In this document: positions 40,288 through 48,284 of the stretch, piece by piece
Layout: each line of letters starts with the position of its first letter
Position numbering within the stretch: position 1 is the first letter of the stretch
Origin: Actinacidiphila sp965342175
GTDB taxonomy: Bacteria; Actinomycetota; Actinomycetes; Streptomycetales; Streptomycetaceae
Reading direction: 5' to 3'
Assembly: GCF_965342175.1 (NCBI RefSeq)
Contig: NZ_CBDRBL010000005.1
Span: 1-64,000, forward strand
DNA: 64,000 nucleotides
Position numbers and translations under genes: made by a program
Notes under the pieces: generated by a model
The model's input: only the letters and a program-made list of their open reading frames with translations
Told to the model about the DNA's origin: nothing
Database searches by the model: none

Positions 40288-40339
40288 AGGGCCCGGTGCC
40301 GGATTCCGTGTCGTGACACGGAATCCGCGCCGGGCCCTT
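40288..40339. terminator. 24-bp hairpin
   Basis: Arms beginning agggcccgg and ending ccgggccctt enclose a 4-nt loop at 40312-40315, with a 24-bp stem broken by one mismatched pair. It lies between the MITE-like element and the MarP-like gene, where no gene on the + strand needs ending. It may terminate readthrough or be another small mobile repeat. Confidence 0.5.
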
Positions 40340-40476
40340 CTCTTGCGAGGCCCCCGGTGTTCCGGGGGAGTGAGGAACGGATGTGACCGGCTCTGCGTGG
40401 GCTGCGCCATAAATGGGAACCAATGGTCAGTTAATGTGCGTTTCCCGGTCACAGGGTGTCGTCGAAAGGCCCTCGG

Positions 40477-41673
40477 GTGAACCTGCTCGACCTGCTGCTG
40501 CTGGTGCTGACCGTCGCCTACGCCGTCGCCGGCTTCCGGCGGGGGCTGGTCGCGGGCTGCATCTCGCTGGCGGGTTTCCTCGGCGGCGCGGTGGTGGGCG
40601 TGTGGCTGCTGCCGTACCTGCTGCAGTTCGTCGAGCCCGGCACCCCGCGGGCGAGCCTGGTCGCCCTGCTCACGGTGCTGGTGCCGGCTGCCGGCGGGCA
40701 CGCGCTCGCCTCCGGGATCGCCTGGAAGGTGCGGACCGGTCTGGACTGGGGCCCGCTGCGCTGGCTCGACGGACTGGGCGGTGCGGTGGTGAACGCCGTG
40801 GCCGTGCTGCTGGTCTCCTGGGTGGCGGCGAGCGTGCTGGTGACGTCGTCCTCCAGCGTGCTGGTCCAGTCGATCCGCGGGTCCGGGGTGCTGGGCGCCG
40901 TCCAGGACACCATGCCCCGGCAGGCGCCGACCTGGTTCAGCAAGGCGACCGGCGCGCTGGCCGAGGCCGGGTTCCCCAGGGTGTTCAACCCCTTCGAGTC
41001 CGAACCCGTCAACGGGGTGCCCGAGCCTTCCGGGGACAACGTCACCGCTGCCGCGGCGGGCGCCGCCGCGCGCAGCACGGTCAAGATCGAGGGCGTCGCC
41101 TTCGTGGACGGCCGCCGCCAGGGTCAGGAGGGCACCGGCTTCGTCTACGCCGACGAGCACGTCATGACCAACGCCCACGTGGTGGCCGGAGTGGACGAAC
41201 CGGCCGTCCAGGTCGGCGGCACCGGGCCGGCCTACCGGGCCACCGTGGTGCTCTTCGACCCGGGCAAGGACATCGCCGTCCTGGACGTCCCCGGGCTGAC
41301 GGCACCCGCGCTGAGCTTCACCGACGACGCGGTGCGCGGCGACGGCGCCGTGGTGGCGGGCTACCCGCAGGACGGCGGCCTGGACCTGCGCGCGGCGACG
41401 GTGGCCGGGCGCATCCGTGCCACCGGTCAGGACATCTACGGGGACGGCACGGTCACCCGCGACATCTACCAGGTGCGGTCCGTGGTGCGCCCCGGCAACT
41501 CCGGAGGGCCTCTGCTGGACACCTCCGGACGCGTCTACGGAATGGTCTTCGCGCGCTCGACGACCGATCCCACGACGGGCTACGCGCTGACCGCCGACGA
41601 AGTGCGCTCCCAGGCCCAGCGTGCGGCGCACGCGACGCAGCCGGTGGACACCGGCGACCGGGCCGCGCTGTGA
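40477..41673 (+). CDS. MarP-like membrane serine protease
   Basis: A 398-residue protein: four CvpA-like TM helices (residues ~1-125) are followed by a periplasm-side chymotrypsin-fold protease. The triad is His in VMTNAHVVAG, Asp in GKDIAVLDV and Ser in RPGNSGGPLL. It resembles mycobacterial MarP, which supports acid and oxidative stress resistance and processes a peptidoglycan hydrolase. It starts at a GTG at 40477 after gaaagg. It is monocistronic as far as seen. Confidence 0.9.
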   Translation: MNLLDLLLLVLTVAYAVAGFRRGLVAGCISLAGFLGGAVVGVWLLPYLLQFVEPGTPRASLVALLTVLVPAAGGHALASGIAWKVRTGLDWGPLRWLDGLGGAVVNAVAVLLVSWVAASVLVTSSSSVLVQSIRGSGVLGAVQDTMPRQAPTWFSKATGALAEAGFPRVFNPFESEPVNGVPEPSGDNVTAAAAGAAARSTVKIEGVAFVDGRRQGQEGTGFVYADEHVMTNAHVVAGVDEPAVQVGGTGPAYRATVVLFDPGKDIAVLDVPGLTAPALSFTDDAVRGDGAVVAGYPQDGGLDLRAATVAGRIRATGQDIYGDGTVTRDIYQVRSVVRPGNSGGPLLDTSGRVYGMVFARSTTDPTTGYALTADEVRSQAQRAAHATQPVDTGDRAAL

Positions 41674-41881
41674 CCGCGGCCGTCGGTGCGCACGCCCCCG
41701 ATGGCCAGGGCCGCTCACCAAGGCCGACCGCTAGGGCCGCTCACCAGGGCTGAGGCCATCCCGCCCCGGCCCCGGTGCCCGGGCCCGACCCGTCGCGGCG
41801 GCCTCCGCACGTCCGCGACGTTAGACTTTCCCTTTCACCCGCATAACCGAATGAACCGGACGCGGGAGTGGTGCCGTCCTT

Positions 41882-42787
41882 ATGATCTCCATCCTCTTCG
41901 CCGTCCTCGCGGCCTGCAGCAACGCCTTCGGAACGGTCCTGCAGCGTCGCGCGGTGCTCGCCGTCCCCGCGGCGAAGTCCCTGCGCCTCGGTCTGATGAA
42001 GGACCTGCTGCGCACCCCCGTCTGGCTCGCCGGCATCCTCGGCGTCATCCTCGCCGCGATCTTCCAGGCGCTGGCCCTGGGCACCGGTTCGCTCGCGGCG
42101 GTCCAGCCGGTCTTCATCCTGGAACTGCCGCTGGCGCTGGTGATCGGAGGCATGGTCTTCCACGTCGAGCTGTCCCGCAAGGCGTGGGTATGCGTGGTGT
42201 GCATCGCCGGCGGCCTCGCGCTGTTCCTCTTCTCCATGGCTCCCAGCGGAGGGCGTGAGCAGGTTCCCGGCATCTGGTGGGTGCCGACACTGCTCATCGT
42301 CGGCGGGCTCGGCGCGGTGCTGGTGCTCGCCGGGCTGCGGCGGCCGAACGGTCTGATGCGCGCCGCGTGCCTGGGCGCCGGCGCCGCGGTCGGCAACGCC
42401 CTCACGGCCGCGCTGATCAAGTCGTCCATGGACATCCTGGAGCACCAGGGGGTCGCGGTCTGGTTGCTGTCCTGGCAGACCTACGCGTTCGCCGCGGCCG
42501 GCGCCTTCTCCCTGCTCCTGCTGGGGACGGCGATGCAGGGCGGACCGCTGATCGCCTCCCAGCCCGCCCTGACGCTCGGCGACGCGGTCGTCGGTTTCTG
42601 CCTCGGGGTCACGCTCTACGGTGAGCAGCCGCGTGCCGGCATGTGGCTGCTGCCCGCTCTGATCGGGTTCACGGTGCTGAGCTACGGCGTCTTCGCGATG
42701 TCCCGCACCCAGTGCCTGTACAAGTGCGTCCATCCTGAGGAGCACCTGACCGGTCCCGCCGGGGAACCGGCCCCCTCCGCCACCTGA
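41882..42787 (+). CDS. DMT-superfamily transporter (NIPA/EamA-like)
   Basis: A 301-residue membrane protein with about nine hydrophobic helices (ISILFAVLAACSNAFGTVLQRRA at the start; SAVLLTGGTAMQGGPLIASQPALT-type region late). It belongs to the drug/metabolite transporter superfamily, near the NIPA magnesium-transporter branch judging from QPALTLGDAVVGFCLGVTLYGE. The ATG at 41882 follows ggagtgg. The C-terminal tail is hydrophilic. Cargo unknown. It ends at a strong terminator shared with the convergent GlpQ gene. Confidence 0.82.
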   Translation: MISILFAVLAACSNAFGTVLQRRAVLAVPAAKSLRLGLMKDLLRTPVWLAGILGVILAAIFQALALGTGSLAAVQPVFILELPLALVIGGMVFHVELSRKAWVCVVCIAGGLALFLFSMAPSGGREQVPGIWWVPTLLIVGGLGAVLVLAGLRRPNGLMRAACLGAGAAVGNALTAALIKSSMDILEHQGVAVWLLSWQTYAFAAAGAFSLLLLGTAMQGGPLIASQPALTLGDAVVGFCLGVTLYGEQPRAGMWLLPALIGFTVLSYGVFAMSRTQCLYKCVHPEEHLTGPAGEPAPSAT

Positions 42788-42799
42788 ACGCCCGCGGAC

Positions 42800-42839
42800 G
42801 CGGACGCCCCCGGGACCGGCAGGTCCCGGGGGCGTCCGC
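42800..42839. terminator. bidirectional terminator
   Basis: A perfect 18-bp inverted repeat (gcggacgcccccgggacc and its complement) with a 4-nt loop lies between the convergent DMT and GlpQ genes and can serve both. Confidence 0.85.
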
Positions 42840-42856
42840 GCGGGGTTCGCCGGAGG

Positions 42857-43939
42857 TCAGTGGCGCGGGGCGGGGTAGGCCTTGGGCAGGCGCATGCCGC
42901 GGTCGGCCATGATCTGCCGGACGTGGTTGGGGTAGTCGGTGATGATGCCGTCGATGCCCATGTCCATCAGCGCCTCGATGGTGGGGTTGTCGTCGCAGGT
43001 CCACGGGATGACCTTCAGGCCGCGCTCGTGGGCGTCGGCCACCATCTTCTCGCTCACGTAGAACGTGAAGTTCGGGTCCGCGACGGTGCCGTTCTGCGGC
43101 ATGCCGTAGACGGGGGAGAGCGCCGTGACGCCGGGGATGGCGGAGGCGGCCTTGACGAAGTCGCCGTCGTAGTCGTCGGCGTCGATGCCGCCGAGCCACG
43201 GGGAGGCGCCGGGCTTGCCGACCTGGAGGAAGTCGTAGTTGGTCAGCGCCACCAGGGGGTACTTCGGCGCGAGCTTGTGCATCTCCTTCAGGGCGCCCCA
43301 GTCGAAGGACTCGATGGTGACCTGCTTCTCGATGCCCGAGCGGTGGATCTCCTCGAAGACACGGCGCACGAAGAGCTCGCGCGGCGCCGTCTGCTCGGGC
43401 GCCCCGGCCTCCACCTTGGTCTCGATGTTGAGCTTGACCTTGTTGGCCTTGTAGCTCTTGACCAGACCCAGGACGTCCTTGAGCTCCACCATGCGGTGGC
43501 CCTTGATCTGCTCCTGCTCAGGGAAGCCGGGCAGCTGCTGGTAGCCGCAGTCCATCGTCTTGATCTGGGCCAGGGTCAGGTCCTTGATGTACTTGCCGAC
43601 GTACGGGTACATCGGGTCGCCCGGCGTCACGGGGCCGGTGTCCTTGCACTTCTGGGCACTGATCTGGCGGTCGTGGTTGACGACGACCTTCTCGTCCTTG
43701 GTGATCTGGGTGTCCATCTCCAAGGTGCTCACCCCGAGGCGGAGGGCCTTGCCGAAGCCCTCCAGGGACTCCTCGGTGGTCATGCCGATGCCGCCGCGGT
43801 GGGCCTGCAGGTCGAAGTCGACCTGCCGGGAGTGGCCGAGACCGGGGTCGTGGTCCTGGGCGGTGGCCGCCTGGGCGGCGGTGGGCACCACGAGTGCGGG
43901 TACGACGGCCAGGGCTGCGAGAGCGTGCCGGAGGGACAT
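42857..43939 (-). CDS. glpQ: secreted glycerophosphodiester phosphodiesterase
   Basis: A 360-residue exported enzyme cleaving glycerophosphodiesters to glycerol-3-phosphate and an alcohol. A cleavable signal peptide is at residues 1-26 (LRHALAALAVVPALVVPTAAQA). Active-site motifs are QAHRGGIGMTTEES (His/Arg), LEMDTQITKDEKVVVNHD (Glu, Asp, His) and TKVEAG. The ATG at 43939 is 9 bases after gagg; a GTG two codons earlier is possible. A PHO-box-like region upstream suggests phosphate-starvation control, as for glpQ genes of S. coelicolor. An aquaglyceroporin gene lies upstream, same strand. Confidence 0.93.
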   Translation of the reverse strand: MSLRHALAALAVVPALVVPTAAQAATAQDHDPGLGHSRQVDFDLQAHRGGIGMTTEESLEGFGKALRLGVSTLEMDTQITKDEKVVVNHDRQISAQKCKDTGPVTPGDPMYPYVGKYIKDLTLAQIKTMDCGYQQLPGFPEQEQIKGHRMVELKDVLGLVKSYKANKVKLNIETKVEAGAPEQTAPRELFVRRVFEEIHRSGIEKQVTIESFDWGALKEMHKLAPKYPLVALTNYDFLQVGKPGASPWLGGIDADDYDGDFVKAASAIPGVTALSPVYGMPQNGTVADPNFTFYVSEKMVADAHERGLKVIPWTCDDNPTIEALMDMGIDGIITDYPNHVRQIMADRGMRLPKAYPAPRH

Positions 43940-43978
43940 GTACACCTCGTCTACATCACGGGCGAATTGGGACCTCGT

Positions 43979-44011
43979 GACGTTAAGGCGCAGGTGGAGC
44001 GGGTATGGAGC
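43979..44011 (-). promoter_or_regulatory. candidate PHO box upstream of glpQ
   Basis: Three 11-bp units in direct repeat on the minus strand: GCTCCATACCC, GCTCCACCTGC and GCCTTAACGTC. The 11-bp phasing and partial gTTCAcc-like core fit PhoP direct-repeat units, though the core here is CTCCA. It lies 40 bp before the start codon. The match is moderate. Confidence 0.4.
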
Positions 44012-44035
44012 CCGTACATGAGAGCACGATGAACG

Positions 44036-44059
44036 CCCGGGGAACGATCACTCCCCGGG
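44036..44059 (-). terminator. terminator after aquaglyceroporin gene
   Basis: An 8-bp inverted repeat cccgggga / tccccggg with an 8-nt loop, 107 bp after the MIP-channel stop on the minus strand and before the glpQ promoter region. Confidence 0.55.
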
Positions 44060-44165
44060 AGTTCCTCTGCGTCATGAAGTCCGGCCGCTCCTCTGTGACG
44101 TCTGCGCCCGTCTGACGGGCTTGCGACGGCCGCGCCTTTGTGCGGCTGCGCCACAGTGAGACGGA

Positions 44166-45113
44166 CTAGACCTCGTCGTCCGGGTTCTCGGGCCGCGCCC
44201 GTCCGGGCTCTGCCGTCTCGCCCTTTCGCGCCCGGGCGTGCAGCACGTCGCCGATGAACAGGTCGTACACGAGCACGCCGATCGCGGCCCCGATGAGCGG
44301 CCCCACGATCGGTATCCAGAAGAAGTTGCTGAAGGCGCCCGGTGAGGTGCCGGGCAGCGCCAGTTCTCCCCAGCCGGCGACCCAGGTGAACAGGCGCGGG
44401 CCGAAGTCGCGGGCCGGGTTGATCGCGTAGCCGGCGTTCGCCCCGTAGGACATGCCGATGGCGGCCACGACGAAGCCGATCACCAGCGGCGCGAGATTCG
44501 CCTTCACCGCGGTGTTGCGCAGGTCGATCACGGCGACGACCAGCATCCCCAGGAAGGCCGTTCCGACGATCTGGTCGATCAGCGGTCCCCAGATCCCTCC
44601 GTGGAAGTAGGGCGCCGGGAACGTGGCGAAGATCGAGAACGAGGCGACGGTGTGCCCGTTGGTCTTGGGCCCCTTGCTGGCCGCGTCGAACGCCGTGATC
44701 GCGTCGTGGTAGACGAGGTAGACCAGGGCTGCACCGGCGAACGCGCCCGTCAGCTGTGCGAACCAGTACGGCAGCACCTTGCTCCAGGCGAACTTGCGGC
44801 GCAGCGCGAAGGCCAGGGTGATCGCCGGGTTGATGTGCGCTCCGCTGACGCCCCCGGCCACGTAGATGCCCAGCATCACCGCGAAGCCCCAGCCCCAGGT
44901 GATCAGCAGCCAGTCGCCGGCGGCCAGGAAGATGGTCGTCGGGGTCTCCGCGCGTCCGGAGCCGGGAAGGGCGGCGACGGCGGTCGCGACGACACCGCAG
45001 CCGAAGGCGATGAGGACGAAGGTCCCCAGGAACTCGGCGAGGCATTCACCGAGGAGCCCGCCGCGGCTCTTGAGTCGAGAACCCTTGATGAGAGGGGAAA
45101 TATCAGCGGCCAT
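44166..45113 (-). CDS. MIP-family aquaglyceroporin
   Basis: A 315-residue channel with six TM helices and two half-helices. Both NPA boxes are present, in SGAHINPAITLAFALRR (about residue 95) and GYAINPARDFGPRL (about residue 230); the Asp after the second box is typical of glycerol facilitators. The ATG at 45113 follows aaggggg; upstream residues in the same frame are not part of the channel. It lies upstream of glpQ, so together they may release and take up glycerol. No glpK is adjacent. The C-terminal tail is charged. Confidence 0.92.
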   Translation of the reverse strand: MAADISPLIKGSRLKSRGGLLGECLAEFLGTFVLIAFGCGVVATAVAALPGSGRAETPTTIFLAAGDWLLITWGWGFAVMLGIYVAGGVSGAHINPAITLAFALRRKFAWSKVLPYWFAQLTGAFAGAALVYLVYHDAITAFDAASKGPKTNGHTVASFSIFATFPAPYFHGGIWGPLIDQIVGTAFLGMLVVAVIDLRNTAVKANLAPLVIGFVVAAIGMSYGANAGYAINPARDFGPRLFTWVAGWGELALPGTSPGAFSNFFWIPIVGPLIGAAIGVLVYDLFIGDVLHARARKGETAEPGRARPENPDDEV

Positions 45114-45185
45114 GGTGGTGGCCCCCTTAGGTTTTCCGCCTGATTCCGTGATAACCCGGCACATTCGCCACCGCAACCACAAGGC

Positions 45186-45199
45186 GTGACGCAGGTCAC
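45186..45199. promoter_or_regulatory. candidate Crp site upstream of aquaglyceroporin gene
   Basis: GTGACGCAGGTCAC matches GTG-N6-GNCAC, the Streptomyces Crp consensus as I remember it, within a perfect 8-bp inverted repeat ggcgtgac / gtcacgcc. It is 73 bp upstream of the start codon. Position fits a cAMP-receptor-protein promoter site. Confidence 0.4.
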
Positions 45200-45245
45200 G
45201 CCAGGGTCGCCGACGAGTACCCACCGCTCACGCGGTCAACCAGGC

Positions 45246-45460
45246 ATGACTCAGAACGCGAAGGGCCCCGCGAGCTACTTTCCGGCTACGAGAAGAAGTA
45301 CGGCCGCCCGGTCGCGGAGTGGAAGGAGCTCATCCGCTCCAGTCCGCTGACCCGGCACATGGAGCTCGTCGGCTGGCTGAAGGCCGAGCACGGCCTCGGG
45401 CACGGTCACGCCAACGCGCTGGTGGCGCACACCCTCGCGGAAGCGCAGCACGTCTCGTAG
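45246..45460 (+). pseudogene. DUF4287 protein, frameshifted
   Basis: MTQNAKGPASYF (45246-45281) continues in the -1 frame as SGYEKKYGRPVAEWKELIRS and then HMELVGWLKAEHGLGHGHAN before a stop at 45460. This is the small DUF4287 family, about 70 residues, usually intact and sometimes fused to DUF5655. One base is missing at about 45281. Everything else is conserved, so the loss is recent or the base is a sequencing error. The adjacent tandem duplication starts 18 bp downstream. Confidence 0.75.
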
Positions 45461-45477
45461 CGCCTCGTGGCCAAGCG

Positions 45478-45813
45478 CCTCGTACGGCCCCGCAGCACCG
45501 CTCAGCGCGGCAGCCGCGTCCCCTCGGGGAGCCGGACACCGAAGTCGTCCGCCAGGACCCGCAGCACCTCGTCCGCGTCCGCCAGCTCGCGTTCCCTGCG
45601 CGTGCCGTCGGCGGCCGTCTCGGTCACACGGAGTCCGGTGAGGGACCTCGTACGGCCCCGCAGCGCCGCTCAGCGCGGCAGCCGCGTCCCCTCGGGGAGC
45701 CGGACACCGAAGTCGTCCGCCAGGACCCGCAGCACCTCGTCCGCGTCCGCCAGCTCGCGTTCCCTGCGCGTGCCGTCGGCGGCCGTCTCGGTCACACGGA
45801 GTCCGGTGAGGGA
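45478..45813. repeat. 168-bp tandem duplication of nat 3' end
   Basis: Two 168-bp copies (45478-45645 and 45646-45813), nearly identical (one difference noted near 45497/45665), stand head to tail. The right copy holds the last ~50 codons and stop of the NAT gene and about 24 bp past it. The left copy repeats this after the stop codon, so the protein is unaltered. 168 is a multiple of three. It appears recent. Confidence 0.9.
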
Positions 45814-46509
45814 GAGGTGGGCGTCGCCGGTGGTGCGCTGCGCGTAGACGCCACGGGAGAAGGGGGAGCGCGGGTTGGTCGCCACGTGCCAGTTGACGAC
45901 CTCGTAGTCGGGGGCCAGGAAGGGCTCGACGGTGAAGGCGTACTGGTCCTCCCATCCGCCCCCGCTCGCGCCGTCGGCCGCGGCGCCGGGCAGGTGCGCC
46001 TGGAGACGCCACAGGGGCAGCGGGCCGTCGTGCGGGGCGCGGACGAGCCGGTGACGGCGCGGCGCGTCGTGCAGTTCTACGTCCGCCGCCAGGGGCAACG
46101 GCTCCAGCAGGCCGCCGATGCTGCCGAAGCCGACGTCGCACACCCACGGCACCGGATCTCCGGGCGCCTCGGCGAGCATGAGCATGTGGGTGCGGGGACG
46201 GACCTCGCCGGGCCTGGCGCCGACCAGGACGCGCGCGGTGAGCAGCGTGACCCGGAACCCGAGGGCGCTGAGTGCTGCGGCGAACAAGGTGTTGTGCTCG
46301 TAGCAGTAGCCGCCGCGCGCCCCGCGGACGAGCTTGGCCTCCAGGTCGGGCAGCGCGAGGGAGGGCGCGCAGCCCAGGACGGGGTCGAGGTTCTCGAACG
46401 GGATGCCCAGCAGGTGGGCGCGGTGCACGGACCGCAGCACGTCCGCCGTCGGGCGGCGCTCCCCGGTCCATCCGATGCGGGCGAGGTAGGCGTCGAGATC
46501 CAGCGTCAT
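45670..46509 (-). CDS. nat: arylamine N-acetyltransferase
   Basis: A 279-residue NAT transferring acetyl from acetyl-CoA to arylamines, hydrazines or related aromatic amines. The Cys-His-Asp triad is complete: Cys69 in RGGYCYEHN, His108 in RTHMLM and Asp125 in VCDVGFGS. The N-terminal LDAYLARIGW and RAHLLGIPFENLD are typical. The ATG at 46509 has a weak ribosome site. Its 3' end is duplicated downstream without changing the product. In actinomycetes NAT homologues also close rifamycin-type amide rings, but no such cluster is here. Confidence 0.94.
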   Translation of the reverse strand: MTLDLDAYLARIGWTGERRPTADVLRSVHRAHLLGIPFENLDPVLGCAPSLALPDLEAKLVRGARGGYCYEHNTLFAAALSALGFRVTLLTARVLVGARPGEVRPRTHMLMLAEAPGDPVPWVCDVGFGSIGGLLEPLPLAADVELHDAPRRHRLVRAPHDGPLPLWRLQAHLPGAAADGASGGGWEDQYAFTVEPFLAPDYEVVNWHVATNPRSPFSRGVYAQRTTGDAHLSLTGLRVTETAADGTRRERELADADEVLRVLADDFGVRLPEGTRLPR

Positions 46510-46778
46510 ACGACCACGGTACGGATGCGCGGCACCGCCCTGGGGACGGTCGCGGGGCGGACCCGCGCACGGCACGGACCGGGACGCCGGCCGCCTCCAC
46601 GAGCTCTGCCATCCGGTGCTCGGGCGGGTGCGTCGCCACGCCGGTCAGCCTGTGCGGTGGGGACGGCGCCGCGCGCGACCGCCCTCTACCCCAGGTAACG
46701 CCCCACGGTCTACGCTCCGAAACGCGCCGGTGGGCACTGGCGCGATGCGGCACGGGCGCGGCACCGAGAGGCGGCGGT

Positions 46779-48284
46779 ATGGCCGGACAGGGCGAACACG
46801 TGCGGGTGGCGGTGGTCGGATCGGGGTTCGGCGGGCTGGGCGCCGCCGTGCGGCTGCGCCGCGAGGGGATCACCGACTTCGTCGTCCTGGAGCGCGCGGG
46901 CTCCGTCGGCGGGACGTGGCGGGACAACAGCTACCCGGGTTGCGCCTGCGACGTGCCCTCCCACCTCTACTCGTTCTCCTTCGCGCCCAACCCGCGGTGG
47001 CCGCGCACCTTCTCCGGCCAGCCGCACATCCGCGCCTACCTGGAACAGGTAGCGGACACCTTCGGCCTCCGCCCGCACCTGCGCCTCGGCACGGAGGTCG
47101 AAGCGGCCCGATGGGACGCCGGCGCGCGGCACTGGCGCATCACCACCTCGCGCGGCGACCTCACCGCCGATCTCGTGGTCTGCGCCACCGGGCCGCTGTC
47201 CGACCCCAGGCTGCCGGATGTCCCGGGCCTCGACACCTTCCCCGGACGGGTCTTCCACTCCTCCCGGTGGGACCATGACGCCGACCTCGGAGGCAAGCGG
47301 GTCGCCGTGGTCGGCACCGGCGCCTCCGCGATCCAGATCGTCCCCGCCATCCAGCCCCAGGTGGCGCGCCTGACCGTGGTGCAGCGGACGCCCCCATGGG
47401 TGATGCCGCGCGCGGACCGCGGGATCAGCCGGGCCGAGCAGTGGTTGCACGACACGGTGCCGGCCACCGCCAGGGCGCGGCGCGGACTGCTCTGGCTGGT
47501 CCGCGAGTTCCAGGTCGGGGCGTTCACCAGGCATCCGGCGCTGCTGCGCGGCGCGCAGGCCCTCGCCGCCTCGCATCTGCGCCGGTCCGTCGAGGACCCG
47601 GCGTTGCGGGCCAGGCTGACCCCGGACTACCGGATCGGCTGCAAGCGCATCCTGCTGTCCAACGACTACTATCCGGCGCTCACACGGCCCAACACCGAGG
47701 TCGTCGCCTCCGCCTTGAAGGAGGTGCGCGGCTCGACCCTCGTCATGGCCGACGGCACCGAGAGGGAGGCCGACGCCATCGTCTTCGGCACCGGCTTCCA
47801 CGTCACCGACATGCCCGTGGCGCAGCGGGTGTTCGGCGCCGACGGCCGTTCGCTGGCCGAGCACTGGAAGGGCGGCATGGCAGCGCTGCGCGGCTGCACC
47901 GTCGACGGCTTCCCCAACCTGCTGTTCGTCATCGGGCCCAACACCGGCCTCGGGAACAGCTCGATGGTTTTGATGATCGAGTCCTCGCTGAACTACCTCG
48001 TCGCGTATCTGCGCGCCCTGGAGGCCACCGGGGCCGCCGCGCTCGACGCCCGTCCGCAGGCCGTGCGGTCCTGGAACGAACTGCTGCAGCGCCGGATGGC
48101 GCGCACGGTGTGGAACACCGGGGGCTGTGTGAGCTGGTACCTGGACGACCAGGGCCGCAACACCACCATCTGGCCCGGCACGACCGCGGAGTTCCGGCGT
48201 GCCACGCGCCGGCTGGACCTGCGGGAGTACGAGCTCGTACCCGTCGCCGCGGACCGTCCGCAGCGCGCGGGGGCGGCCTCGTGA
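46779..48284 (+). CDS. Baeyer-Villiger/flavin monooxygenase
   Basis: A 501-residue FAD-dependent type I Baeyer-Villiger monooxygenase. FAD loop VVGSGFGGLGAA at the N-terminus, the fingerprint FPGRVFHSSRWD (FxGxxxHxxxW, about residue 150), NADPH loop VAVVGTGASAIQIV and DAIVFGTGFHVTDM (second FAD contact) are all present. It inserts oxygen into ketones or oxidises heteroatoms. It starts at the ATG at 46779 after gagagg and overlaps the following hydrolase by 4 bases. With the hydrolase and SDR it forms an operon suited to degrade or remodel a lipid/steroid-like ketone. Confidence 0.93.
   Translation: MAGQGEHVRVAVVGSGFGGLGAAVRLRREGITDFVVLERAGSVGGTWRDNSYPGCACDVPSHLYSFSFAPNPRWPRTFSGQPHIRAYLEQVADTFGLRPHLRLGTEVEAARWDAGARHWRITTSRGDLTADLVVCATGPLSDPRLPDVPGLDTFPGRVFHSSRWDHDADLGGKRVAVVGTGASAIQIVPAIQPQVARLTVVQRTPPWVMPRADRGISRAEQWLHDTVPATARARRGLLWLVREFQVGAFTRHPALLRGAQALAASHLRRSVEDPALRARLTPDYRIGCKRILLSNDYYPALTRPNTEVVASALKEVRGSTLVMADGTEREADAIVFGTGFHVTDMPVAQRVFGADGRSLAEHWKGGMAALRGCTVDGFPNLLFVIGPNTGLGNSSMVLMIESSLNYLVAYLRALEATGAAALDARPQAVRSWNELLQRRMARTVWNTGGCVSWYLDDQGRNTTIWPGTTAEFRRATRRLDLREYELVPVAADRPQRAGAAS

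Noticed and set aside
39991..41721. 576-codon minus-strand frame across the MITE-like element and the MarP-like gene
   Set aside because: It reads through a perfect inverted-repeat element and antisense to a clear protease gene; no domain is seen.
45275..46927. 550-codon frame with an internal 56-residue repeat
   Set aside because: The repeat is the DNA duplication of the nat 3' end read in the wrong frame; the NAT frame is the real one.
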